Of a stretch of 64,000 nucleotides of DNA, positions 8,933-17,725 are shown piece after piece. A program made the position numbers and the translations under genes. The notes beneath the pieces were generated by a model. The model saw nothing but the letters and a program-made list of their open reading frames with translations. It was not told the DNA's origin and searched no databases. Source of the DNA: JANQIV01 sp050117315 (GTDB lineage Bacteria > Bacteroidota > Ignavibacteria > Ignavibacteriales > Melioribacteraceae); NCBI GenBank assembly GCA_050117315.1, contig JASFMY010000017.1:1-64000 (forward strand), in the 5' to 3' direction. Each line of letters starts with the position of its first letter. The first letter of the stretch is position 1.

Positions 8933-11305
8933 ATGTTTAGTCATTTTTTAAAAATAGCTTTAAGAAATCTCAACAAGCAGAGAACTTATTCTTTTATCAA
9001 TATAGCCGGACTTGCTTTGGGAATGGCCTGCTCGGTTCTTATTCTTTTATGGGTAAATGATGAACTTAGTTACGATAAGTATCACGAGAATATAGATAAC
9101 CTTTACAGGGTTGAAGAAAATCAATTTTATACCGAAGGTATATTTCACGTTAACGTAACACCTTATCCCTCTGCACCGGTTTGGAAAAGTGATATACCTG
9201 AAATTGAAAATACGGCACGCTATACTTTTCCCCAGGAAACTTTGTTTAAATACAAAGACAACTCGTTTATAGAAACTGATCTTCATTTTATTGATCCCGA
9301 ATATTTTGAAATGTTTACCGTAGAGATTCTGCAAGGGAATATTAACACCTTTAACGAAAATTTATATTCAATAATTCTTACGAAAGATATAGCGGATAAA
9401 TTCTTCGGAGAAGAAAACCCTATTAGCAAAACAATTTCGGTTAACAACGAATATGATGTTACTGTTGCCGCTGTTATTCAAAACATTCCTTCCAATTCAA
9501 CGGATCAATTTACTCTGGCAATGCCTTTTAAGCTGCAGGAAAAGCATGGTAGATGGAACAGGCATTGGGGATCAAATTCAATAAGAACATACGTACAGTT
9601 AGTGCCCGGTTCATCCATTGAGGAAGTGAATAAAAAGATGACGGAAATTGTTCATAAAAATGTTGAAACCAAAACACAGTTTATGCTTTTTCCGTACAAA
9701 GATATTCACCTTCATTCATACGGCGGGTTTGAAAAAAATATGGGTAGAGTCCTGAGCCTATACATTTTCGGAGTAATAGCGGTGTTTGTTCTTTTAATCG
9801 CCTGCATTAACTTTATGAATTTATCAACCGCTAAATCAGCAAACAGGGCTAAAGAAATTGGAATGCGTAAAGTTATCGGTGCAAATAGAATTGGAATAAT
9901 AAGGCAGTTTTTAGGTGAATCTATTTTAATGTCTTTTCTTGGATTGGCTTTTGCTTTGCTTATCGTTGCGGTTTTGTTAAATCCGTTTAACCAAATTACC
10001 GGGAAAGAAATTTCGTTTTCAATTTTTGCAAATTTAGATTTGATTGTCGGTTTGATAATTATTGCTTTTTTAACAGGCCTAATTGCCGGCACTTACCCGG
10101 CTTTATTTCTTTCCAGGTTTATTCCCGTTAAGGTTTTAAAAGGTGATTTAAAGTCCGGAACAAAAGGCTCGTTTTTTAGAAGGGTACTTGTTGTTTCGCA
10201 GTTTACAATTTCAATTGTTTTAATAGTGAGTACACTAATTGTTTTTAAGCAGCTTGAGTACATGAGAAATAAGAGTCTTGGTTTTGATAAAGAACAGGTG
10301 CTGTATATTAATTTAAGAGGGGAATTAAGATCAAGGTATGAAACCGTAAAAAATGCTTTGGAAAATACACCCGGAGTAATAAGTACTTCCGGCGTTCAAT
10401 CAGAACCCGGATTTGTTTACAGCAATTCGGGAGGCGCTGATTGGGACGGAAAGGATCCTGAGATGAGTGTGCTGGTTTCTCATACTGCAGTTGACTTCAA
10501 TTATATTGGAACAATGAAAATGGAAATGGTGGAAGGGAGAACATTTTCCAAAGAATATTCGGGTGATTTGTTATCGGATTCATCGGAGACCGGTAACTTT
10601 ATTATTAATGAAGAATTGGCAAGAATTATGGGCGGCGGTTCAATGGTTGGTAAACGATTGGATTTTTGGGGTATTAATGGAACAGTAGTAGGTGTAATGA
10701 AAAATTTTCATTTTCAAAAAATAAATAACAAAATAGATCCCCTTGCTTTTTTTGTTTACAAACCTTACATGAGAAATATTGTTATCAGAATTTCACCCGA
10801 AAATATTCCCCGAACAGTGAATGCTATTGAAGAAAAGTGGTCTTCTGTTGTTCCCGATAATCCTTTTGATTTCAAATTTCTTGATGATGATTTCGATGAA
10901 CTATATAGAACCGAAGAAAGAATGTTCGACCTTGTTAAGTACTTTTCCGTACTCGCTATTGTTATTGCCTGTCTTGGACTTTTCGGGTTGGCATCTTTTA
11001 CCGCGGAACAAAAGAAAAAAGAATTAGGAATAAGAAAGGTATTAGGCGCTACCGAAGTAAACTTAACTTTTTTGCTTTGTAAAGAATTTTTCTACTTGGT
11101 TCTGCTTTCAAATGTAATAGCATTACCGGCTGCATTTTATGTAGCGGAATGGTGGCTTCAGGAATTTGCTTATAAAATAAGTATGCCTTATGAAGTATTT
11201 GTAATGTCGGGTATATTGGCGATTGCAGTAGCTTTGATTACAGTGGGTTACCAGGCGCTTAAAGCTGCTTTAAGCAACCCTGTTGAATCTATAAAGTATG
11301 AGTAA
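8933..11305 (+). CDS. FtsX/MacB-family orphan permease
   Basis: A 790-residue paralogue of the preceding gene with the same two-half layout: N-terminal TM (YSFINIAGLALGMACSVLILL), periplasmic domain, FtsX block ACINFMNLSTAKSANRAKEIGMRKV, second periplasmic domain, and ACLGLFGLASFTAEQKKKELGIRKV. A GGGAG ribosome-binding site precedes the ATG. The last bases and the downstream hairpin are nearly identical to those at the end of the gene at 28469-31027, evidence of duplication or gene conversion between array members. It lacks the N-terminal prefix domain found in the 17.7-31 kb members. Confidence 0.9.
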   Translation: MFSHFLKIALRNLNKQRTYSFINIAGLALGMACSVLILLWVNDELSYDKYHENIDNLYRVEENQFYTEGIFHVNVTPYPSAPVWKSDIPEIENTARYTFPQETLFKYKDNSFIETDLHFIDPEYFEMFTVEILQGNINTFNENLYSIILTKDIADKFFGEENPISKTISVNNEYDVTVAAVIQNIPSNSTDQFTLAMPFKLQEKHGRWNRHWGSNSIRTYVQLVPGSSIEEVNKKMTEIVHKNVETKTQFMLFPYKDIHLHSYGGFEKNMGRVLSLYIFGVIAVFVLLIACINFMNLSTAKSANRAKEIGMRKVIGANRIGIIRQFLGESILMSFLGLAFALLIVAVLLNPFNQITGKEISFSIFANLDLIVGLIIIAFLTGLIAGTYPALFLSRFIPVKVLKGDLKSGTKGSFFRRVLVVSQFTISIVLIVSTLIVFKQLEYMRNKSLGFDKEQVLYINLRGELRSRYETVKNALENTPGVISTSGVQSEPGFVYSNSGGADWDGKDPEMSVLVSHTAVDFNYIGTMKMEMVEGRTFSKEYSGDLLSDSSETGNFIINEELARIMGGGSMVGKRLDFWGINGTVVGVMKNFHFQKINNKIDPLAFFVYKPYMRNIVIRISPENIPRTVNAIEEKWSSVVPDNPFDFKFLDDDFDELYRTEERMFDLVKYFSVLAIVIACLGLFGLASFTAEQKKKELGIRKVLGATEVNLTFLLCKEFFYLVLLSNVIALPAAFYVAEWWLQEFAYKISMPYEVFVMSGILAIAVALITVGYQALKAALSNPVESIKYE

Positions 11306-11319
11306 ATTTTAAATTTGAA

Positions 11320-11349
11320 AACCTTGAAGGTTTTAAGACCTTCAAGGTT
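11320..11349 (+). terminator. hairpin after permease
   Basis: AACCTTGAAGGT, loop TTTAAG, then the exact complement ACCTTCAAGGTT: a 12-bp perfect stem starting 14 bp after the stop codon. The same hairpin, one base pair longer, lies at 31042-31072 after another permease. It is a likely terminator, though the following sequence has no strong T-run. Confidence 0.6.
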
Positions 11350-11460
11350 GATATGTTATGCCGGCTTCATTTCACTGAGACACTCCAAGACACATATATA
11401 TATCTTTCAAACTATCATTCAATTCTCTGCATCATTTGGATTTTTTTATTACTGATGACT

Positions 11461-12514
11461 GAACCTTACTCAATCGTTTTAACAAAAAGTACCGCCGAAA
11501 AATATTTTGCCGATGAAAACCCGATGGGTAAAACAATAAAGGTAAATAACGATTTTACGTGCATGGTTACAGCCGTGCTTGAAGACCTTCCTAAAAACTC
11601 ATCAAATAATTTTAATTACCTTATTTCATTTTCTACTTATGAAAAAGTTATAACCCCGGAATACCTGGACAATTGGAATACTATCGGGTGTTATACTTAT
11701 GTCCTTTTGCAGAATAGTATTTCGTTACCTGAGCTTAATTCTAAAATTAAAGATTTGTTGCGAACATACATATCAAAGGATTATCCAAGTCACGTATACC
11801 TAAAACCGTTATCTCAAATTCATTTGTATTCAGACATACTGGGCGAACACGGTCCTTCGGGTGATCCTGATACAATAATAATTTATTCGGCAATTGGTGT
11901 TTTTATCCTGTTGATAGCTTCAATTAATTTTATGAATCTATCAACTAAGCAGGTGGAATCCTAGGTTCATAAACAGGGAAATGGAGCTTTCAATAAAATT
12001 GTCGCCGGCAAATAAAGAAGCAACTATTGATGAAATAAAAACACGTTTTAACGAACATTTCCCCCATCAAATATTTGAATATAGCTCAATGGAAGAAAAC
12101 TTTGAATGGCTTTTCAGAAATGAAGATACAACTGCCAAAACCGCAGGATACTTTTCAATTCTTGCAATATTTATTTCATGTTTGGGTTTGTTCGGGCTTT
12201 CGTCATTTACGGCAGAACAAAAACGAAAAGAAATCGGGATTCGAAAAGTATTGGGCGGTTCTGTTTTGAATGTTGTTTATCAACTTGTGAAAGAATCGTT
12301 ACGCCCTGTTGTTGCGGCGATTATAATTGCATTGCCCGTAGCATATTATTTCATTGGTAAATGGCTTCAGGAATTCGCGTACAGAATTGAAATCTCTTAT
12401 ATAGTTTTGATTATCTCAAGCTTATCGGCAATAATTATAGCTTTAATTACGGTTGGATACCAATCGGTAAAAGCAGCAATCGCAAATCCGGCTGATACAC
12501 TTAAGTATGAGTGA
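11461..12514 (+). pseudogene. twice-deleted copy of the permease at 31263-33650
   Basis: From 11461 the sequence matches residues from about 142 on of the intact permease at 31263-33650, almost base for base, to INFMNLST. It then jumps at about 11945 to the equivalent of residue about 615 (FINREM...) and continues to a normal C-terminus ending in DTLKYE. The first 140 residues and about 310 central residues, including the first FtsX TM block, are missing, and a stop lies near the second junction (TAG at 11962-11964). Upstream, 11306-11460 matches 31028-31172, so the whole 2.6-kb segment was duplicated and then lost two internal pieces. The first junction lies at a shared CTGAA and the second at TCAAC. 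Not expected to function. Confidence 0.85.
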
Positions 12515-12540
12515 ATTTTGTAATTCATACTTGTCTGTTC

Positions 12541-12572
12541 AACAAAGGCTACAGTAAAATGTAGCCTTTGTT
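12541..12572. terminator. hairpin terminator
   Basis: AACAAAGGCTACA (12541-12553), loop GTAAAA, and the exact complement TGTAGCCTTTGTT (12560-12572). The 13-bp stem lies 27 bp after the degenerate permease stop, suitable as the end of the 6.5-12.5 kb transcript. The remaining bases to 12847 show no gene or clear signal. Confidence 0.6.
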
Positions 12573-12847
12573 AGTTGACCATACTCAGCATAAACCAATA
12601 AATCATAACACATCCGTTTCATATGAGCTATTGCTCCGGCAATAATATATGTTGCATTGTTATGGTGTAAATTTGGTTTCGGATTTTGTTTTTTTTTATG
12701 AACTCTCTCTTATCTCTCTTACAAAGTGAGATGTCTATGGAAAATTCCGTAACCAATTTATTGTTACTTCATTATTCTTACACTATACTTTTGCATTGTT
12801 TATTATTGTCAGGTTAATAATACAATACTAATCTTGCTAATGTATCA

Positions 12848-13066
12848 TTACGGCAATGGGGGACACAAAGAGGTTGGACACATTAGTCTGAAACAAGTGC
12901 TTATACAAGTTGGATCCACAGGGCATGAGAGATCACAAGTATACTCTCCCCCTTCGGGAAATGTTGGAAGATTACCCTGTACAGTTCCTTTTGCTTTAGC
13001 GTCAGAAAGGGCAAAGTCAAATGAATCGACTTTTAAATTTTCGATATTCAGCTTCAACTTTTTCAT
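12848..13066 (-). CDS. RiPP precursor-like peptide (lanthipeptide, pinensin-like leader)
   Basis: A 72-residue peptide. Residues 1-40 are leader-like (MKKLKLNIENLKVDSFDF..., then AKGTVQG and a double-glycine PEGG at 37-40). The last 32 residues hold six cysteines in a spaced pattern (TC, SC, TC, STC, MC, LC) with several Ser/Thr and a CPPLP end. The leader resembles those of Bacteroidetes class I lanthipeptide precursors of the pinensin type, from memory of that family. I chose the internal ATG at 13066 because TTGGAGC lies just upstream; the longer open frame to 13372 runs through dispersed repeat. No LanB/LanC, radical SAM or peptidase-transporter gene lies in the window, so maturation would depend on enzymes elsewhere. 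The unmodified alternative is a small disulfide-rich secreted peptide. Confidence 0.6.
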   Translation of the reverse strand: MKKLKLNIENLKVDSFDFALSDAKAKGTVQGNLPTFPEGGEYTCDLSCPVDPTCISTCFRLMCPTSLCPPLP

Positions 13067-13308
13067 AAATGCTCCAATTATGTGATTGAATAATTTTAAT
13101 TTAGATGACAAAAATAAATTAGAATTATTAATATCAATAATAAAGTCATATTTAATGGTACATATTTGTAGAATAATTGGTGTTGTTATAGATCCGAAAA
13201 TGCTATAAATTAAAAATTTTTTATTTAATACTTTATCGAACAGCTTATTTATTTTTCGTTTCAATACCTCCGGAGACTTATAAAACCAAATGAACTTTTT
13301 TGAGTAGA

Positions 13309-13426
13309 CATTGCGAGGCGTTTTTTGCCGAAGCCTGTCCGCCGTACAAAGTGTACTTTGGAAGGCGGGCAATCTTTCGTTTTTAGCTCAAAATAGAGAT
13401 CACTTCGCTTCGCTCGTGATGACAAG
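13309..13426. repeat. dispersed intergenic repeat
   Basis: CATTGCGAGGCG ... GCCTGTCCGCC ... GGCGGGC ... CACTTCGCTTCGCTCGTGATGACAAG is built of partial inverted repeats of the kind scattered between genes in many Bacteroidetes/Chlorobi genomes. It shares the CCTGCCCGCCGTAC...GGCGGG motif with the MITE cores at 16.4 and 36.2 kb. It interrupts the open frame upstream of the RiPP precursor and argues against the longer ORF. Confidence 0.45.
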
Positions 13427-13440
13427 AATACTTTTGAGAC

Positions 13441-14140
13441 AGCCTCTTGGTCATTGACTTATGTCTATACAGTAACTTAAGACCGGCAAACCTTTCGACT
13501 ATAGCTGATTAAAATGTTCTAAATTAATTAATATCTTGATTTTTTATCAACGATTTTTATAATTTTATTTAAAAATTTTTTGCTGTTGTTTAACAATTTT
13601 AGTTTCTTTCAGCCTGCTTCGGAGAGGGTCACCCGCGTAACGGAAGGCTTTATCGGGACAACGGAAAGGCATAACGAATCGAAGATGATAATTACCGCAA
13701 GGTGGAGAATAACGCCGTCCAGAAGTCATCATCTTTTGGTCTGATCGTGAGGACGCGGGAATCAAGACCTGGAAAGTAGGGTTTCGGCTATAATTATCGT
13801 TATTGGTAAAAATAACAGCAGCCTTCCACCGGAATTATATATTGGAAATCCGGCATCTCTTAAGTGAGTGTAATTTTTAATAAATAAACGTATATAAATA
13901 AGCCAGGGGAGTTGAAATGACAAAACCAAACGGAATACGCAGGAAATACAATATCCCCCGACGCTGAAATGATACAATATTCCAGAACGTATTAAAATAT
14001 GTTAAACCAGGATTCAGTCCAAACTCGACGAGTGTTGAACACTTTTTTTTAAGGATTTAGTATTTCGTCGAACAGGCTTTCCCGGATGATAAAACCATGG
14101 AATGAGTATTCTGTTTCGATAATTTTGAAATAATAATATT
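13441..14140. other. intergenic region with a GC-richer block
   Basis: No gene could be supported here. The stretch at about 13610-13790 is visibly richer in G and C than its surroundings and is open in several frames without a recognisable protein. A possible short remnant on the minus strand reads ...GRRYSPPCGNYHLRF... but matches nothing I know. It might be a gene fragment or a structured RNA. The rest is AT-rich with no clear signal. Confidence 0.3.
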
Positions 14141-14186
14141 AACAAATACAAACAGCCGGTATTAAAACAATTCATAGGAGATAATT
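14141..14186 (+). repeat. shared 5' leader of small secreted protein genes, copy 1
   Basis: AACAAATACAAACAGCCGG... through TAGGAGATAATT directly before the ATG matches 16528-16573 before the paralogous gene with very few differences. It includes the ribosome-binding site (TAGGAG). A second shared tag, ATACCGGCT, follows each gene. The unit around these genes was therefore duplicated with its leader. Confidence 0.65.
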
Positions 14187-14570
14187 ATGAAAAAAATAAT
14201 CGTAATTTCATTTTTTCTTGTATTTAGCTTAAATCTATCAGCAGAAAGCGCGGAAGTACATAAAACAGTGACTAGTGCAACTCCAGAGGTATATTCTGAT
14301 CGTTTACATAGGTATTTTGCAGCAGATTTCTCATGGCATGTTTATGCTATCGCTGTTGCAACTAATTATGAAGCATATGCAAAAGTTGAAGCACATGCTG
14401 CTAATATCCCGTGGTCAAGGACGGCTTATATTGATGAAGATATATATGATCGTGATGAATACAGTGGAACGTATCGAGTTAATTACGGTGTCAATTTGTC
14501 TTACAGAATTGAAGTGAAAGATAGTGCATCTGTATTGGAAATCTACACTTTAGCTGAAATTTCATGGTAA
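14187..14570 (+). CDS. small secreted protein, paralogue 1
   Basis: A 127-residue protein with a clear signal peptide (KKIIVISFFLVFSLNLSAES). The mature part is Tyr/Ala-rich and looks beta-stranded, ending LEIYTLAEISW, closely like the end of the 16574-16966 product (LEIYTIAEVSW). No family recognised. It is followed 49 bp later by the parvulin-like lipoprotein in the same direction. The duplicated leader and the remains of a second lipoprotein start after paralogue 2 suggest the two genes form a functional pair. It could be a client of the lipoprotein, but this is inference. Confidence 0.7.
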   Translation: MKKIIVISFFLVFSLNLSAESAEVHKTVTSATPEVYSDRLHRYFAADFSWHVYAIAVATNYEAYAKVEAHAANIPWSRTAYIDEDIYDRDEYSGTYRVNYGVNLSYRIEVKDSASVLEIYTLAEISW

Positions 14571-14619
14571 ACAAAAAATTGCAACTTTAACAATTTAATA
14601 CCGGCTAAAAAAAGGAAAA

Positions 14620-16305
14620 ATGATGATCTCAAATTCAAATTATAATTTCCTAAATTTTGTTATACTTCTTCAATTTTTTGCTTGCGGTAATAATGCAAAT
14701 AATAATATCGACACATCTCTGGCATTCAAGGTAGGATCAATTTCCGTTACACGTTATGAACTGCAAAAAAATTTAAAACCAATGATAGATAATTATATCG
14801 AAGAATTTAATGCTCCTCCCCCGGATGATTCAATTAAAACCTGGAAGAACAAATTCATCAACAAATTTTATTTTGCCGCTGATGCATACGAAAAAGGATA
14901 TTATCAAGATGAGATGATTGAAAACATAGTCAATGATATGGCTTGTTATATGCTTACTAAAAAAAGAGGACTTGTTCAGCAAAGATTAATTAAAGATGAA
15001 GTAAATCTTGATGAATGCGACCTACCGCAGCTTTACGAAAGACGAAGATATAACTATTATTTCGATTTCATCAAATTTAGAAACATGGACCAACTTAAAA
15101 AAATGCTCGGCGACACATTAAAAATAAAAACAGCAAAGCAGTTTTCTTCGCTGATGGACAGCTTAAAAGCAGACCCGGAGATTTTGTCAAAATCAGTTGA
15201 CGGATTTCCATGGCCTTACGCGCTTGTTTGGGATATATGTGATGAAATCTATGAAATGGAAACCGGTCAAATTTCCGATTTTATTCAAGCAAAAACGGGT
15301 GTTTACATCGTGCATTTAAAAAAGAAAGAGTTAACTGAACAGGAAAGTTATGAAAAGTTCAAACAAGAATTTCCACGCTTTTACGAACTGGCAAAAGGTC
15401 ATTGGTTAATAAATCACAATGAAAACAGAATTATAGAAAAATCGAAAATACAAGTAAATGAAGATAACTTTAACATACTCTATAATTATATAAGCAAAAT
15501 GGAAAACAAGAATCAAATCAACAGGGATTCCATAAAACATATCTTGAACGAACCAATTCTAGGTTATGAAATTGAATCCAGAAAGGTGGAGAAATTCATC
15601 TTGGATTTTCTAAACTTTTACGGAAGGCAAGTTTTAAAGAGCGCCATTGAAAGTAAAGAAATCTTAAAAGGTTACATCACACGCATGGTTATAGAGGATT
15701 ATCTTCTGTTTGAAGCAGAACGTTTAGAACTGGCAAAAGAAGAACAATTTGTACTCGATCGAAAGAATTATAAGAATAGTCTAGTTTATCGTAAATATGA
15801 ACAAAATGAACTCGGGATTGATCCTGTTACGGAAAATGATATAATTAACGAATATCAAAAACAAAAAGGAAATTTCCTAGAGCCAATCAACGGCGTTTAT
15901 ACGGTACTCGAGTTTGATGATGACAAACTTGCATATAATGCGCTTGATGAACTAAAAAAATTAGTCAAAGAAAAATCTATTGAGCAATTTAAGCCTAATG
16001 AATTGTCTGGATTGGTATATCATGTTTTAAATGATACGATTAATTATCAATCTTGTGAATTTCCGGATATGATTAAACGAGAACTGCAAATGTCAAAATC
16101 AGAAATTATTGGTCCGGAAAAAATTGACGACACGTTTAAATTATTTTGGAGGCTAAAACACCTCGAAACCGGATATAAGCCAATTGAAGAAGTATATGAC
16201 TATCTTTACCGCTCAATTCAGAAAAGGATGCATGATAGGGCAAAAGCAAAATTATTACCGGGACTAAAACAGAAATATGACCTTACAATATATAATATTG
16301 ACTAA
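14620..16305 (+). CDS. parvulin-like (PpiC/SurA-type) lipoprotein
   Basis: A 561-residue protein with a hydrophobic N-terminus and a lipobox-like cysteine (LLQFFACGN), so probably a lipoprotein facing the periplasm. Residues about 20-100 resemble the helical chaperone part of SurA/PrsA proteins (FKVGSISVTRYELQKNL). Residues about 150-250 resemble a parvulin rotamase domain (MDQLKKML... GFPWPYALVWDICDEIYEMETGQISDFIQAKTG...), though key parvulin residues are weak and the C-terminal half is helical and unassigned. The family assists folding or export of envelope proteins. It lies between two copies of the small secreted gene. Confidence 0.6.
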   Translation: MMISNSNYNFLNFVILLQFFACGNNANNNIDTSLAFKVGSISVTRYELQKNLKPMIDNYIEEFNAPPPDDSIKTWKNKFINKFYFAADAYEKGYYQDEMIENIVNDMACYMLTKKRGLVQQRLIKDEVNLDECDLPQLYERRRYNYYFDFIKFRNMDQLKKMLGDTLKIKTAKQFSSLMDSLKADPEILSKSVDGFPWPYALVWDICDEIYEMETGQISDFIQAKTGVYIVHLKKKELTEQESYEKFKQEFPRFYELAKGHWLINHNENRIIEKSKIQVNEDNFNILYNYISKMENKNQINRDSIKHILNEPILGYEIESRKVEKFILDFLNFYGRQVLKSAIESKEILKGYITRMVIEDYLLFEAERLELAKEEQFVLDRKNYKNSLVYRKYEQNELGIDPVTENDIINEYQKQKGNFLEPINGVYTVLEFDDDKLAYNALDELKKLVKEKSIEQFKPNELSGLVYHVLNDTINYQSCEFPDMIKRELQMSKSEIIGPEKIDDTFKLFWRLKHLETGYKPIEEVYDYLYRSIQKRMHDRAKAKLLPGLKQKYDLTIYNID

Positions 16306-16356
16306 ATGCATAAGTTCAGAGAACCTTGAAGAATGAACAAAAAAATACTGCTTACA

Positions 16357-16504
16357 TATACACAAGCCAAATTGGTTTTGGGATTTTACCATAAAGTCCT
16401 CTCTTTTTAAGACCTGCCCGCCGTACGAGACTTTGGAAGGCGGGGAGGATTTAGGTGAGTTCTAAATAAAAACTAAATCCCAAAACCAATTTGTAACAAG
16501 TATA
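16357..16504. mobile_element. MITE, family A, copy 1
   Basis: A 144-bp element (16359-16502) flanked by TA dinucleotides. Its ends, TACACAAGCC and TAACAAGTA, enclose a nearly perfect inverted repeat (CAAATTGGTTTTGGGATTT against its complement). The core contains CCTCTCTTTTTAAGACCTGCCCGCC. It shares its core with the element at 36109-36254, where the same-direction core sits between swapped ends. It has no coding capacity. TA duplication suggests mobilisation by a Tc1/mariner (IS630)-type or IS5-type transposase supplied elsewhere. Confidence 0.75.
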
Positions 16505-16527
16505 CTTGAACTTGTAACAACAATATG

Positions 16528-16573
16528 AACAAATACAAACAGCCGGTATTAAAATAATTTATAGGAGGTAATT
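16528..16573 (+). repeat. shared 5' leader, copy 2
   Basis: Second copy of the 46-bp leader seen at 14141-14186, ending in TAGGAGGTAATT immediately before the ATG of the second small secreted protein. Confidence 0.65.
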
Positions 16574-16966
16574 ATGAAAAAATTAATTGTATTCTTGTTG
16601 TTATTTTTATTTGTATATAGCTCAAATCTGTTGGCAGGGGACGACCAACTATATAAAACAATAAGTTATCAATCAGCTCCTTACTATTGGCATGATACAA
16701 AAGATGTAGAATTTTCGGGTGATTTCGATTATCATATTTACGTGATTGGCATTGCGTCTCCTCTTTGGAGAGCATTGTCAATGATTTATACTCTGGATGA
16801 GGATGAGTATTGGAGTGATGTAGTTGCGGTGCAGGGTAGCGGGTATTTAAGAAGCGAAAAATATGCCAATTATACTACTGATGAAGGTGTAATGCTGTTT
16901 TGTAAAATTGATTTACCATCAGGATCGGCATTGGAGATTTATACGATAGCAGAAGTGTCATGGTAA
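16574..16966 (+). CDS. small secreted protein, paralogue 2
   Basis: A 130-residue paralogue of the 14187-14570 product. It has a signal peptide (KKLIVFLLLFLFVYSSNLLAG), a divergent Tyr/Asp-rich middle, and the conserved LEIYTIAEVSW end. The sharing of leader, signal peptide position and C-terminus with a divergent centre parallels the cassette pair at 0.8-6.4 kb. Function unknown. Confidence 0.7.
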   Translation: MKKLIVFLLLFLFVYSSNLLAGDDQLYKTISYQSAPYYWHDTKDVEFSGDFDYHIYVIGIASPLWRALSMIYTLDEDEYWSDVVAVQGSGYLRSEKYANYTTDEGVMLFCKIDLPSGSALEIYTIAEVSW

Positions 16967-17301
16967 ACATGATATAAGTTAATTCATATTTATAATTTAT
17001 AAAAAATAATACCGGCTGTTAAAAGAAAAGGAAAGAAGATGCTCTCCAAAAAAATATGCAACGATTAAAATCTAATTTTGCTTTAGCGATTGATGCATAA
17101 GGGGTTTTAGAGCACTAATTTGCATGCCCTTTTTTACCTACCTTGTCACCTGGATGCATTCGTAGTGCGTAGAATAATTACCTATTCCCTTTCTATCGCA
17201 AATCTTTCATTTTCTCTTAAATCCGGAGGGATTGAAATAAAAGAAAGCATTTTTAATTCCCGAATGATATCGTTGGAACCTTTTAGAATTTTACTCGACT
17301 A
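16967..17301. other. intergenic region with a lipoprotein-start remnant
   Basis: After the stop, ATACCGGCTG... GGAAAGAAGATGCTCTCCAAA (about 17013-17050) resembles the start of the parvulin-like gene region at 14599-14640, but its frame closes within nine codons. This looks like the remains of a second lipoprotein gene. Nothing else can be supported up to the PadR operator candidate. Confidence 0.4.
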
Positions 17302-17367
17302 ATTTATTCGGAAAACCGAACAATTAACTTTTACGTCGTTTGGATATTTTCTATTTTCCGAATAAAT
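17302..17367. promoter_or_regulatory. candidate PadR operator (inverted repeats)
   Basis: ATTTATTCGGAAAA (17302-17315) and its exact complement TTTTCCGAATAAAT (17354-17367) are spaced 38 bp apart. A nested TTCGG-AAAA-CCGAA palindrome lies at 17307-17320. The right arm ends 23 bp before the PadR start codon. PadR repressors commonly autoregulate from inverted repeats at their own promoters, so this is a good operator candidate; the link is inferred from position. Confidence 0.5.
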
Positions 17368-17390
17368 AAATTTCAAATCCAGAGGAAATA

Positions 17391-17720
17391 ATGAAAAAGA
17401 TACTTTCACGTGCCGATGAGCTGGTTCTTTTAACAGTTTGGCGGTTAAAAGATAATGCTTACGGTGTTACGATTAGAAAAAAGGTTATTGAAGCAACAGG
17501 GCATGACTGGTCCGTTGGGGCCATTTATGATTCCCTTGAACGCTTAACAAATTGGGAGTACTTAAAGACATACCAGGGTAACCCGACACCCGAAAGGGGA
17601 GGAAGAAGTAAACGATATTATAAAATAACCGAAGACGGAATGACGGCGCTAAATGAACTGCGTAAAGTTCAGGATTTACTTTGGACAAGTCTTCCCGATT
17701 TGGGCATAGGCACAAATTAA
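17391..17720 (+). CDS. PadR-family transcriptional regulator
   Basis: A 109-residue winged-helix protein. MKKILSRADELVLLTVWRLKDNAYG, the IYDSLERLTNWEYLKTY recognition region and the wing SKRYYKITEDGMTAL are typical of PadR. It lacks a long C-terminal dimerisation extension, so it belongs to the short subfamily. AGAGGAAATA is its ribosome-binding site. It ends 5 bp before the first prefix-domain permease, and the five permeases that follow are packed at 3-7 bp, so it likely heads and represses that operon. PadR genes next to orphan FtsX permeases with a prefix domain are a recurrent arrangement, for example in Acidobacteria. Confidence 0.9.
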   Translation: MKKILSRADELVLLTVWRLKDNAYGVTIRKKVIEATGHDWSVGAIYDSLERLTNWEYLKTYQGNPTPERGGRSKRYYKITEDGMTALNELRKVQDLLWTSLPDLGIGTN

Positions 17721-17725
17721 TAAGA

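Noticed and set aside
12848..13372. 174-residue protein on the minus strand
   Set aside because: The upstream two thirds run through dispersed repeat and AT-rich leader; the internal ATG with a ribosome-binding site gives the credible 72-residue peptide.
13565..13977. Small minus-strand ORFs in the GC-richer block
   Set aside because: No start signals, no recognisable motif, overlapping open frames on both strands.
17681..17725. Longer start for the first prefix permease
   Set aside because: It would overlap the PadR gene by 40 bp, while all paralogues begin at MKKPPRIARW.
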